Shown here: positions 19,521 to 30,318 of the stretch, in pieces | Layout: every line of letters starts with the position of its first letter | How positions within the stretch are numbered: position 1 is the first letter of the stretch | Origin: Roridomyces roridus | Lineage: Eukaryota > Basidiomycota > Agaricomycetes > Agaricales > Mycenaceae | Direction: 5' to 3' | Length of the DNA: 64,000 bases | Assembly (NCBI GenBank): GCA_029378245.1 | Contig: JARKIF010000002.1 | Location: forward strand, 2,790,001 to 2,854,000 | Notes under the pieces: model-generated | The model's input: the letters and a program-made list of their open reading frames with translations, nothing else | What the model was told of the DNA's origin: nothing | Database searches by the model: none | Position numbers and translations under genes: made by a program

Positions 19521-22424
19521 ATGGTTTTCCTCCCGGTCCTTCTCAGTTTTCTGCTCACCCAGACCGCGCTCGTTCTGGGTGACGCTGTCCCAAATGCGAC
19601 TGGTGGTTCATGGACCAAAGGTTTCGCCCAGGCACAAGCCCTGGTCAAGCAGATGGTATTTCAACGCATATATCTGTCGCGAGATGCTGATGCCGCCTAG
19701 ACCATCGCAGAGAAGGTATTCCGACTCTCCGACGCGTCTTTCACATCTACCAACCGTGTTTCAAGGTCAACGTGACTACTGGCTTTAACGGGAACTGCGT
19801 CGGACAGACCGGACAAGTACCGCGTCTGGGATTGACCGCCCTTTGCTTGGAAGACGGTCCTCTTGGCGTCCGCCCCGTGCGTAGGGTGTCGCAGTTTCCT
19901 GCTGGAGTCACCACCGCGGCCACTTGGAATCGGGATCTCATGGCTGCCCGAGGAACTGCTTTGGGCCAAGAGTTTCATGACAAAGGAGTATGTGTCCATG
20001 CCTGGGCTTGTTTGAATGCTGAGACTCTTGTAGGTTAACATATGGCTAGGTAATCGTCTGGTCGTTTGTAATTCTCCTTCTCCGTTGACATTGCTTTTTT
20101 CAGGACCGGTTACTGGGGGGCCACTTGGTCGAAGTCCCTTCGGTGGTCGGAACTGGGAAGGTTTCGGCTCTGACCCGTCAGTCTTGGTTTCCTTTTTTTT
20201 GCTGGTTTGCTTTATTGAATGAATTCACAGTTATCTTCACGGTGTTGCTTCGTACATGACTGTTCAAGCTGCTCAAGCCGAAGGCGTGGTAACTTGTTCC
20301 AAACACTACATCGCATACGAGCAGGTGAAGACGAAGAGTGATATCCCTATTTTCTACTCAACCACATTAGGAAACGTTCCGAGACGGATTCACCATTTTA
20401 ACTTCCACAAACCAACTGCCCATCTCCTCCAACTTGGATGATAAGACCGCTCACGAGGTTTATCTGGTGAGCGACCCAATTAATCAAGTATGCCCACATT
20501 TTCACACCGTTTCCCAGTGGCCCTTTGCCGAAGCTGTTCGAGCTGGTACCGGCACGATCATGTGCAGCTACAACGAAGTCAACGGCTCACATGCCTGTGC
20601 GGACGATCACACATTGAATCAAGTTCTCAAGCAAGAGCTTGGGTTCCAGGGGGCAATTCTATCAGATTGGGGAGGAACCTGGGATACCGAGTCCTCGGCG
20701 CTCGCGGGCATGGATGTCACGATGCCGGGGTCCGGCTTCAGCGGTTTTCTGGGCGACTTCTTCGGCGACGAATTGGTTGCCCTCGTCGAAAACGGCACTG
20801 TTCCGGAAGCGCGGCTCGACGATATGGTTCTGCGTGTCTTGACACCGATTTTGCAGCACCAAGACCTGAGCACTTACCCCCAGCCAACCTTCAACGCAAA
20901 CGATATCACCGCTCCCACCAACAATGTCCGCCGCGATCACTACAAGGTCATTCAGGCCATCGGACAGGAAGCCATTACTCTTGTCAAGAACAACAGAAAA
21001 ACCGGAGGTGGACTTCCCTTACCGGCGCCAGCATCCATGAGCTCTCTCGCCGTCATCGGCGAAGATGCATCTGCGTCTCTCTACGGTGCCACTTCCTGCG
21101 GTAACTCGGGTAGTTCCTGCTTGATCGAGAACAACGGGACAGTCACAACTGGAGGCGGTTCAGGATGGGCGTTCCCACCCTACACCATAGATCCCCTGGC
21201 AGCGATTAATGCGTTCGTGTGCGCCGATGGTCCCGACATCAACCAGCATCTTGAGAATTGGGACCTTGGAGCGGCAGCGATGCAGGCTAGCCAGTCAGAG
21301 GCCGCTCTCGTGTTCATCTCGGCGTATGCAACGGAAGGAACGGATCGTCTCAACCTGACCGCGTACTCGCAGGGTGACGCGCTCGTCGAGGCGATCGCAG
21401 CTGTCAACAAGAACACAATCGTGATAATGCATATTCCGGGTCCTATTATTGTGGAAAGTTGGATCGACCATCCAAACGTGAGTAGGGGTTTCTTTTGTTC
21501 CTCTGTCCGACTTACAATTGGTTTAGGTGACGGCAGTCCTCGTCGCGCATCTTCCCGGGCAAGAGAGCGGTAACTCTCTCGTCCCTGTTCTATGGGGCCA
21601 GGCATCGCCGTCTGGGAAGCTCCCCTATACATTTGCGAAGCAGGAGTCCGGTACGTCTTTGCGCGATGCATGGCCGAATCGGCTGTGAACCTTCTCCCCA
21701 GACTGGCCTCCTAATAACATCGTTTCTACCGATGTGTTCGCACCCCAGGCGGATTTCACTGAGAAACTCCTTTTCGATTACAAGGCCCATTTATTTCATT
21801 TTCGTCAGATCCGCGTCTAACCACGCTTGCTCTTCAGTGGTTTGACGCCAAAAACATTACACCCCGTTGGGAGTTTGGCTTCGGACTGAGCTATACCGAT
21901 TTTACGTATGGCGAGCTCAGCATTGCAAAGACGTTCAAGGTGGACAACACATCCATCCAACCAACCTCAGAGCCCTTCCTCAAGAGCACCACCAACCCGG
22001 GGAGTAGTATGTACGATATCTTGTATACCGTGAGTTCTTTCATATTGGCATTTCTTGAATCTCATCCTGCTGTAGGCCACTATCACTGTAAAGAACACTG
22101 GATCCGTCAGCGGCGCCGAGGTTGCCCAATTGTATGTATCGTTCCCCGAGAGCGAGGGCGAGCCGCCGAGTTCCCTGCGTGGCTTTGACAAACTTGCTCT
22201 GGCGCCTGGCGAGAGCGGTGTTGCGACATTTGAGTTGACGAGAAAGGATTTGTCTGTGTGGGACGTGCAGAGTCAACGATGGGAAAGTGAGTTGCTTGCT
22301 TTGGTTCTTCCTAATTACGTTCCTGAATGGAGGGTCTGTTCCAGTCCCGCAAGGAACCTTCAAACTCTCGGCGGGCGCTTCCAGTCGTGATTTCCGTTCC
22401 GTCGTATCGCACAGTTTTGCGTAG
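19521..22424 (+). CDS. GH3 beta-glucosidase, secreted, 766 aa
   Basis: Thirteen exons: 19521-19655, 19701-19715, 19766-19987, 20034-20049, 20104-20176, 20231-20324, 20371-20466, 20518-21477, 21527-21650, 21702-21784, 21838-22029, 22076-22286 and 22345-22424. A signal peptide ([20 protein letters not shown]) precedes the GH3 N-terminal barrel ([42 protein letters not shown]). SDWGG follows with the nucleophile Asp at about 267. The C-terminal sandwich comes next, then an Fn3-like domain ([16 protein letters not shown]). It releases glucose from beta-glucosides and cellobiose outside the cell. The intron at 21785-21837 begins GC instead of GT but has a perfect CTAAC branch and TTCAG end. TATAAA lies at 19488. 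Confidence 0.95.
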
Positions 22425-22485
22425 TAACAGGATACGGAATGAAAATCCATCTGACATTAAATACAACGAGAAAAAATACAGGCTG

Positions 22486-23353
22486 TTACGACTTGGCAAA
22501 CTTTCGGCCAAAGGTGCTAAAGGGGTTCCCCCGTTTCCGTTCTGCGGACGGAGTTTTGTCAGTCGCGCGCACCTCCTGTACGCCTGCATCCCCTTCTATG
22601 TTCAACCCAGCCATATTCATCCTGAGGCTGTCCAAGTGGGAACGACTCGGCTGACCCGCAGGAGCAGGAGACGGTGTAGAGGCAGCGACATCTGCGTCAA
22701 CGGGTGGCATATCCTCGTCGTCCTCCTCCTCTTCAACGACTACACCATTTACGACGGTCGAGGCTTGCATGGACTCAGTGACGGTTCAAAATTCGACCAA
22801 ACAACACTGACTGGTAATTCCTTGATCAGGTACATCGCTGGAGATTGGGTCCATCGCAGCGGGCGATGGGCTGGAAGCTAAATCAAAGGCAAATTGAGAT
22901 GTGGCGGGGAAATAAACCAAAAGCCCAACCTTGGCGATCCTGAGTGGAGTTTCGTGAGTGGCTCCGGCCAGAGTGCGAGAGGAATTCTCCTTCGACAATC
23001 TCGACATGTCCTGGGGCGTCCATAGCCGCCTCAAGATCACTGCGATCACCCCAGTTGGCTTCTGTGTTGTTGTAGTATAAACCTCTCCCGTAGGACGCGT
23101 ACTCTTGGTGGTGGTGCCGAGGGCGATGCCGAGGAGGCGGACCTCGAGAGACGCCAGGAGGGGGATAACCACGAGGCGGTTGAGGTCCTCGTGGCGGATT
23201 ATAGTGCTGACGATATTCGTCGTCGTTGTAGTTGTTGTTCGAGTTCACAGTATAAACGGAGTAATGCTGGTGGTGCTCGTTCAAATCCCCAGAAATGGTG
23301 TTGAACGTTCCACCCTGGACGGTGAAGTTGGTTGCCCCAGCAAAGAAGGCCAT
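22486..23353 (-). CDS. Disordered protein with N-terminal GGxF...GxLNEHH motif, paralogue A, 255 aa
   Basis: Three exons: 23353-22930, 22877-22812 and 22763-22486 (introns of 52 and 48 nt), all in phase. Residues 8-31 (TNFTVQGGTFNTISGDLNEH then HQHYS) match a block in the neighbouring gene at 23729-24730. The middle is rich in Pro, Arg, His and Tyr (RGPPPRHRPRHHHQEY), then an acidic run (VEEEEDDEDM) and a basic tail. No catalytic domain. From memory, similar NFxxxGGxF blocks occur at the start of many Agaricomycete proteins, including some NLR-like ones; the role is unknown. Its stop lies 61 bases from that of the convergent beta-glucosidase. Confidence 0.65.
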
Positions 23354-23728
23354 AGTGGTGCAGGTAGAAGGGATGCAGATGGATAACGTAGTAAAGTGTC
23401 TCTGGCAGGGCAAGGCGGCGCAGAGCTGTGTGAACTGCTTCCGCGGGAGCACAACACGGACAAACAGACTCGTCCTTTGAGCCCATAAAGGAAATTGTGC
23501 GAGTAGGAGTAGCTCCACTGCAATACAATGTTGCAAATCGCACCATTTCACCAACAAGGCAGACCGGAGGGTTGGCAGAAAGCGCCACTATGTAAATAAC
23601 AGGATTCATTCACAGCAGTTATCATTAGACCTCGGCATATGATATATCAGAACACTGACAGAACACGTGTGGTTACATATACAGAGCGCGGAAAACAGAG
23701 AGATAGCAATCATACAGCATTTGTACAT

Positions 23729-24730
23729 TTATCGACGCCATTGGGAGAAGGATGCCCCATTGTTCTGAGGGGATTGTTGACTGTAACTGCGAGGAGGCCG
23801 AGAAGAAGAAGGGGGCGGCATTTCAGACTCCGAGCCTGAGCCACCATCCAGCTGATCGTCGGATGAATTTCTCCGTTCCGATTGCTGGTGAGAAGGGCGC
23901 CTATTCGGTGGGAAAGAGGTTTGGGAGCGCCGAGGCGGCTGCCCGTGTGATGGTGGCGGTCTTGAATGGGCAGGGCGAGGATGTGCCCGAGAATGGGGTG
24001 GTTGCCCATTGCCCCCCGAGTTCATCGGCCTCGGAGGGGAATGAACTTGAGGTAAGAAGTCGGGATGAGGAGTATCCGTTGAGGATATGCTGTCGGGTGA
24101 GCCAGATCGATGTGTGGGATCGTAAGATTGGGAGTTTGCCCTCGGTATGGGTCCGGGTGCACCAGGAGTCCAAGGGGCGCCTGTTGACACCGGCGCGGAC
24201 CTCGCTGAGTGCATCGGCGGCGGGGGGCGGTATGCATTCGCGGGATACTGGTCGTGATGGTAATGGTTGGGGAAGTGCGCTGAAGTGAACTCTTCGCGTG
24301 GCCGTGAATCGAGTAGGGCGGGCACAGTCGCCTGCCTTCCGGGATCATGGGATGAATAAGGATGCTCTTGCGAGGGAAAGGCCGCTGGGTGGGAGTACGA
24401 ACGGCCTGGCAGTGGAAAGAGGGTCAGCACAAGAGAAGGGTGGCGAGTAGAGGACGTGCCTGGCCCGTCCTGAGGGTTACGGTACCCATAAGTCTGATCG
24501 TTGTAGCGGGGACGATGCCCTGAAGAAAGTGGTCAGTCAGCTGTTCTGACTCTGAAAGAACACGAAGCACCAAAGTTGTCCTGGTTGTGCCAGTCGTTGG
24601 GTGTCGGGTAGGAGTGGTAATGATGTTCGTTGAGATTCCCGTTTACATTCCTGAAATTTCCGCCGTTGACAACCATGTTATTGCAGTTGTTGAAGAGGCC
24701 GCCGCCAGTGGGTTGGGGCTGGTCAGACAT
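23729..24730 (-). CDS. Disordered protein with N-terminal GGxF...GxLNEHH motif, paralogue B, 316 aa
   Basis: Two exons: 24730-24571 and 24519-23729 (intron 51 nt, phase fits). Residues ~16-42 (CNNMVVNGGNFRNVNGNLNE then HHYHSY) align with paralogue A. The remaining ~270 residues are Pro/Ser/Arg/His-rich low complexity (SRPPPSHGQPPRRSQ, SGSESEMPPPSSSRPPRS). No membrane segment or known domain. Tandem arrangement 376 bases upstream of paralogue A indicates local duplication, with only the N-terminal block conserved. Confidence 0.6.
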
Positions 24731-25735
24731 GGTCAAGAGTGATAGCCCAGGAAGAGAAATGAGGAATGTTTCTGGCGCTTTATACGGTAGCCCTGGAGTC
24801 ACGGGCCTGGATCAGGAAGAGATAGGATGACGGAAACGAGGTATTGTGTCGAGGCTCGATGATAAAAGGCTGTACGAAGACAAAAAGCATCCGATATGAG
24901 CACAAGGGCTTATGTATTGACTTCCCCATCAGACATGGAGGTTACGTGTGATTGGATGTAACATTGAACAAAGTGCTGTTTTCCAGACTACCACGTTAGA
25001 ACAAAGCAGACAACATGAGAGCAAGAACTCACTGTGCGCCCATATGGCCGTTGCAATCCGATTCAAAAGAGTGGAAACTAATCGGACGATTGGCCCTGCA
25101 ACTACGGCCGAGAATCCCGTCCGCCTGGAGGTAAGGAGTGAGATCAGCGTTAGGCGCATACTTATTTCAATGACATACACTATACCAGAAAGCCGGTTTT
25201 GCCTCGCGAACCTATATTCTGCTCTCAAGCCAGTTCCAGAGCAATGCGAATGTTGCGACATAGAAAGAAGTGCAATCTGCGACCGTTGTCCAACTCACAA
25301 GAATGGGGGCTGAAGAAAATCTTGTATCCAACATGAATCGACAAGCTCATTCATTACCCGGGGGGCTACGGGTCCATGCATGCTATGGGAAGGTGAGACC
25401 GAGGTTCAAAGGACAAGTCGTGAGCGACACTCACTGGGTAAGGAAGATTTCTTCTCGTTTCGCATATTGACGTCAAGGGGAAAACCGGTCCTGGGTTTGT
25501 ATCCACAATGGACTTACCTTGTCCGCGAAGAGGCGGTATGCAGCATGCTTCAACGACCACGTAACTTGGGGGAAACTGCAGTCTGGTCTGGACAAGCTGG
25601 TACTCGATTTTACGCCGGTCTACGACTCGGAGGCTCAGCGGAAAGGAGCGCGTCGGGATTCGAGTTCGTTCAGAGTCATGAAAGTTGCCGTCAAGGTGGC
25701 GGCCAGTTTGCTTGAATGCAAGGCGTGTCATAACA
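24731..25735. other. Stretch without a confident gene
   Basis: About 1 kb between paralogue B and repeat copy 2. Minus-strand frames at 24929-25261 (SLLTSRRTGF and hydrophobic runs) and 25366-25731 look like possible pieces of a membrane-protein gene, but I could not connect exons or name a family. Confidence 0.35.
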
Positions 25736-27672
25736 GTGAGGGAGGAAGCGAGGAGGCCGTCCCGAATGGAGTTACATAACAGCTAGGCGACGTTGATCCT
25801 CTCTTCCACCAGCGACCCGGCGGGAATTGTTCAGATAGCTGCGTCTCTTGATTATGTGCCGTGCTCATCGCGAATTGAATCAAGCTCCCAAGACCATGTT
25901 CATTGCAATACACGAACTACTACGCGTCAAAGAAAAACAACAAACGCTGCACGATTAACGTGCTATTAGTCGACCCGAAGGTCTCAAGCCTGGGGGCCCA
26001 CGACAAGGGTGCACGAGGGTTGCGAACCCACCCCCAGGAACCGCACGCCTCGACAGCCTCCCCGGTCTGCGTCTACATCGTCGTCAGTTGAAGGGCGCTG
26101 AAAGAGAGTGGACGACGTACCTTCGGTCGGATGGTGAGGAATGGGGTCTAAGGTGGCCGGGTTGGTCCACCGTCACGTCTCGCTCGCCGCCTCGACCCCT
26201 CGCTTCATCGAAGGAGCCCAGGCTGCGTTGGCTCATGCGTGCGACCCCATCCCTCTGACCGCGAGCTATACAAGTCTCCCGGTGACCCGCGCTCTCTTGT
26301 GGGGGAGAATGATACGAAAGCACTGTGAAAGCAATACGAAAGCAACGACAGCAAAGTAATCCGTGGTCTTGAGTGCGGCCAGACTGCAAAGGATCAGCAC
26401 GACGGGACGGCCGCAAGCGGACGCACCTGGCGGGCCTCGCCGTGTTGCGGTTTAAGAGAGACGGTGGTTTTAAGAAGGAAGAAGAGGCTGGGGATTGCAG
26501 GCTACGCACCTCCATTTTATTCCTTTCCTCTCCATTTTAATTAACATTCTACATTCTTCACTGGCGGAAGTGATTTTCTACCCGCTCGATCCACACAGCC
26601 TTGAGAACGTTGACCTTCGAGCTGAGAGAACGTAGAGGACGTAGCAATGCAATTCTTTGGAGTGTCGACGATGAACGCGAAGAGGCGTCGGGAAGTCCAA
26701 ACAGGGAAACGCCGTGGGTACAGCCACTGATACATGCGAGAGTGCTTATCAATCCGTCTGCGTCTTCTTCGTCTGCTACGACCAAGGACGACCACCATGC
26801 TCTCGAATACATAGTCCTTGGCGCACCTCCTCCGTGCCTCCGCCGCCGCCGATATGACGTTCGATCGAGTTCCCGAGTCAAATGTCGGATGCGAGTTCCC
26901 GAGTAAAATGGAACGGAGACTCGATCGCGTCTATAAAAACAGGCCAACACACAATCCCTCTTTCTTCACTACCACCAGTTGCTCCCCCAGGGGAGGTAAG
27001 TCGCTCGCCCTTTCCACCTCGCCATTCACTTACATCTTCTACAGCGACTGCATCAGCCAGGAGAAGATGAAGCTACACCAGCCGCCGACCCCAGCGTGTG
27101 CTCGCAACACCCTAGACCTACCACCAAAGCACCCTGGCACCACCGTCGCGCGGGGGCCATCCTCCAGCACTGGCGATTGTGGTGGATCATCTCAGTGAGT
27201 TCCCAGCATTTCTTCGCCTCGCCATTGACTAACTCGCTCTTGCAGAAGCCTCTCCTCGCCAGTTCTTCGTGCGATCCACTATCCCCTCTTCCCTTCCCTC
27301 TTGCTAACTCGCCCGCCCAGGACAGAAACCCCGCCGCGTCCAAGTGCTCGCCGCTGGTATGGAGGTCCCGACTCCTCGAGAAGGCTTCAAGACTGCAAGA
27401 GGGACGCATGGGTTCGGCCGTCACTGGTGAGTCTCGACTCTTCTTGTCTACTTCGTTCCTCTCGCTCACTCTCGCGTAGATGTTCCACAGTTCTTCTGCA
27501 AGTTGCGCCGAGGCTCGCCGCCTCTCTCGCCGGCGCCGACGTGTCACGTCGTCCTCGATGGAGTTGGATTGGGTTGGTAGTTAGATACATGCAGGCTGGG
27601 ATGGGGGGTTTGGAAGATGGAGAAGACGCGGAGAGGGAGGATCTAGGAGCGCATCTGGGCTCAAGGGATCTA
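25736..27672 (+). repeat. Dispersed 1.9-kb repeat unit, copy 2
   Basis: Homologous to 13680-15566 in the same orientation, about 12.1 kb away. Conserved elements: TATAAAAA at 26932, intron-like 26996-27044 (GTAAGT...ACAG), intron-like 27195-27245 (GTGAGT...TTGCAG), and a third starting GTGAGT near 27427. Relative to copy 1 it has a ~22-nt insertion after 25980 that creates an 8-bp perfect inverted repeat (25989-25996 with 26031-26038). The unit may be a non-coding transcribed element or a duplicated decayed gene. The homology stops at ~27672, about 365 bases before the next gene. Confidence 0.8.
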
Positions 27673-28037
27673 GATAGCCAGCGGTCTTTACGATACACAT
27701 TACTTTACCACTAGAGCACATTCGAATACTAATTGCATAATATCTTAGCATGGCACGAACTTTTCCCTCTTTCCTTCCGGCATATGCAGTTTTGGTGAGT
27801 ATTCCACCTAACAAAGGTCGACTCATGGGACTCTCATACATTATTCGAATTCAAGGCTTGGCTCCGAACATTGGGAACAAAGTTGAAACGCGGCTACATA
27901 TCCCTGGCCGTCGGTCACTATGTAGCGCATCAAACGGGGCGGCGTGTGGATATAATTTCTTCCTCAAAATATGAGTCAGAGACGACCATTCACCGGTTCC
28001 GTGGGGTAACCGAGGTCAAAGTATTCTCCTCCTCACC

Positions 28038-29039
28038 ATGGGCGGCGACACCAAGTATTTCACGACCGACCCGCGTCCGAACACCGATGCAGGTCCGCCA
28101 TCGTCCAACTCGTCATTGACGCTCGCCTACCGCACAATCGGGGATGCTAGCAATCCGGCCGTGCTTATGCCATCGTGCTTTGGCGGCACCCTCAAAGACA
28201 CATCCACGTTCCTTTACGAAGACAGCGAACCTCCAGTTCTCCAAAACTACTTCATCATTGTAGTCGGAATGCTCGGAGCCAGCGAATCCTCGTCTCCGTC
28301 CAATCAGCGGGGTCCTGATTTTCCAGTCGTGACATACGAAGACAATATACGCCTGCAGTACGCTTTATGTCGTGCTCTCGGTGTGTCCAAGCTGGAAGCG
28401 TACATTGGATTCAGTATGGGTGGACAACAGGCATATCACATGGCGGCCATCTATCCCGACTTTGTTGCCCGTATCGTCGTTCTCGCCAGCTCGGCACGGA
28501 CCAGCTGGCACAACTGGTCGTTCCTGGAGGGACCCAAGGCTGCGCTGGTCAACAGCATCGACTTTCAGGATGGGAGGTATCAAACACCGGTGATCAGAGG
28601 CACCAGAGCGTTTTCACGGGTTTATTCCACTTGGGCTCACGGCAAGGCGTGGTACCGAGAGCGTTGCTGGGAGTCCTTGGGATTCAGCAGCCTCGAAGAC
28701 TATCTACAGGCCAGGTGGAACGGTGGTGCTGACGCAAACGACCTTTTGTGTATGGTGCATACGTGGCAGAAAGGCGATATTTCGCTCTTCGGGCCAGAGG
28801 AAGACCGCGGAGATCTGCCCAAGGCTTTGGGCAGGATCAAGGCCAAAGTCTTGTTGATGCCCAGTAGGACGGACACATATTTCCCTCCAGAGGACAACGA
28901 GGAGGAACTGAAGCATCTTCAACATGGGCAGCTCAAAGTCATTGAAAGTATCTGGGGACATTTGGCGGGAGGCGGCTTCGGGACAAAGGAGGACACGGAG
29001 TTTATTAAGATACACGTTCGAGAGTTCCTGAAGCAGTGA
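28038..29039 (+). CDS. MetX-like alpha/beta hydrolase, paralogue 1, 333 aa
   Basis: A single intronless exon. It belongs to the alpha/beta-hydrolase fold group that includes homoserine O-acetyltransferases. The nucleophile elbow GFSMGGQQ puts Ser at 126. The expected acid is Asp279 (PSRTDTYFPPED) and the base His308 (SIWGHLAGG). No signal peptide, so cytosolic. Many fungal members are annotated as homoserine acetyltransferase family without being the methionine-pathway enzyme, and substrate cannot be read from sequence. A close paralogue lies at 37232-38266. It begins 365 bases after repeat copy 2. Confidence 0.9.
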   Translation: MGGDTKYFTTDPRPNTDAGPPSSNSSLTLAYRTIGDASNPAVLMPSCFGGTLKDTSTFLYEDSEPPVLQNYFIIVVGMLGASESSSPSNQRGPDFPVVTYEDNIRLQYALCRALGVSKLEAYIGFSMGGQQAYHMAAIYPDFVARIVVLASSARTSWHNWSFLEGPKAALVNSIDFQDGRYQTPVIRGTRAFSRVYSTWAHGKAWYRERCWESLGFSSLEDYLQARWNGGADANDLLCMVHTWQKGDISLFGPEEDRGDLPKALGRIKAKVLLMPSRTDTYFPPEDNEEELKHLQHGQLKVIESIWGHLAGGGFGTKEDTEFIKIHVREFLKQ

Positions 29040-29108
29040 ATGTAATTTGGAGGTTAATGCATGTGGTGGCAGTCGGCAAGATTGTTCGGCCATCAGTGTC
29101 GGCATCCC

Positions 29109-30253
29109 ATGCTCTCCCGTCAGCTTTCTATCCGCACATTTCTGCGACATCCACAATGCCATTTGCGGGCCTACAGGAGGGCCTATTCCACAAAATCGGA
29201 CAGTGACACGACCCCCGCGCCTCCGCGCAGCCCCGCCGTTGCGCGCTGGGCCTCTGAAAACGAGCTCGATCCATCTGTAGCACGATGGGCTTCTACGGCT
29301 CGGAACCCTCCAGACAGACCAATTCCGACCCTTCGCGTGCTGGACAGGCCTCTCGGTGTACGAGAACGCCCTACACTCGAGAAACAATCGCGAATACAAA
29401 GGTTCAAAGACATATGGTTGAACGAAGAAACAATATTGGTGGAACGGAAGCACTTGTCCGTCCTCGTACTCTAGCTCCGTGAATTATGCTAATCACGTCT
29501 GCAGAATAAAGCAGCTCAATAAGGGCTACTACACCGACGCCGTTAGCATCATCCATCCAGGACACATGGGCAAAACCTGGATCGCTCCGGAGGTGCTCAT
29601 TCGCGAAGACGTAGGCGATTTTCGCGACTGAGTCCCACTCCCAGTGACATGAAACTAGAAAGCTCTATACCTACCCAATATAAAGGGCAAGGACCTGGAC
29701 AAGGGCGAACAAAAGCACACCACTCTTATGTGCTTTGGAAAAATTACGCTACTATCCATTGAATCGACCGAATTATCTGTGGTGCGTTCTCTTTCCCATC
29801 CCTCAAGAAACTGCGCTGAAGATTCTCTAGCTCCAAACGAAGAGCTTTGTCAACGCGGTGCACCCCCGTTTCGAGTCGCATCCCCTCTACCAGAGGATGC
29901 ACATCAACATCCAAGAAAATATACTCAAGGCGCTGGTAGTCAACATGTTCCTGCGTAACCTCCGCGCAAAGGTGCCCAAAGAATTACACGGCAACTGTCT
30001 TCTTTCGACACAGAACATGGAGTACCTTCGCGAGCCCATGGGGCTGATCAACAGAATGGTCGGATACGTGTTTCTTATTGACGAGAATTTGAAGATTCGA
30101 TGGGCGGCGGGCGGAGACGCGACCATGGCCGAGTTGAAAGCGCTGGAAAGTTGCTTGTCTGTTCTTCTCAAGCGAGCCGAGGAGAAGCAAAAGAAGGGCC
30201 AACTGGAGCAAGGGACGGAAACCCCGCCTCAGGTCGATGCATCGTTACAATAA
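29109..30253 (+). CDS. ATP10: Mitochondrial ATP synthase assembly factor ATP10, 332 aa
   Basis: Four exons: 29109-29455, 29505-29610, 29659-29781 and 29831-30253 (introns of 49, 48 and 49 nt). The first intron has a GTCCGT donor but a good CTAAT branch. A presequence (MLSRQLSIRTFLRH) leads into the ATP10 domain: GKTWIAPEVLIRED, ALYLPNIKG, HPLYQRMHINIQEN, and the C-terminal VGYVFLIDENLKIRWA block. ATP10 helps Atp6 assemble into the F0 sector at the inner membrane. Its 3' end is 65 bases from that of convergent FAN1. Confidence 0.93.
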
Positions 30254-30318
30254 TACATTGGAATACAACATATAAAGCATATAAAAAATCCCGCAGAATA
30301 AAAACCAAGATGGAGCAT

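Noticed and set aside
24929..25261. Possible seven-TM receptor-like fragment on the minus strand
   Set aside because: A short hydrophobic frame with one weakly suggestive motif; no further exons could be connected.
25990..26040. tRNA-like cloverleaf suggestion in repeat copy 2
   Set aside because: Only about 50 nt, no A box and an imperfect B box, so not a tRNA gene.
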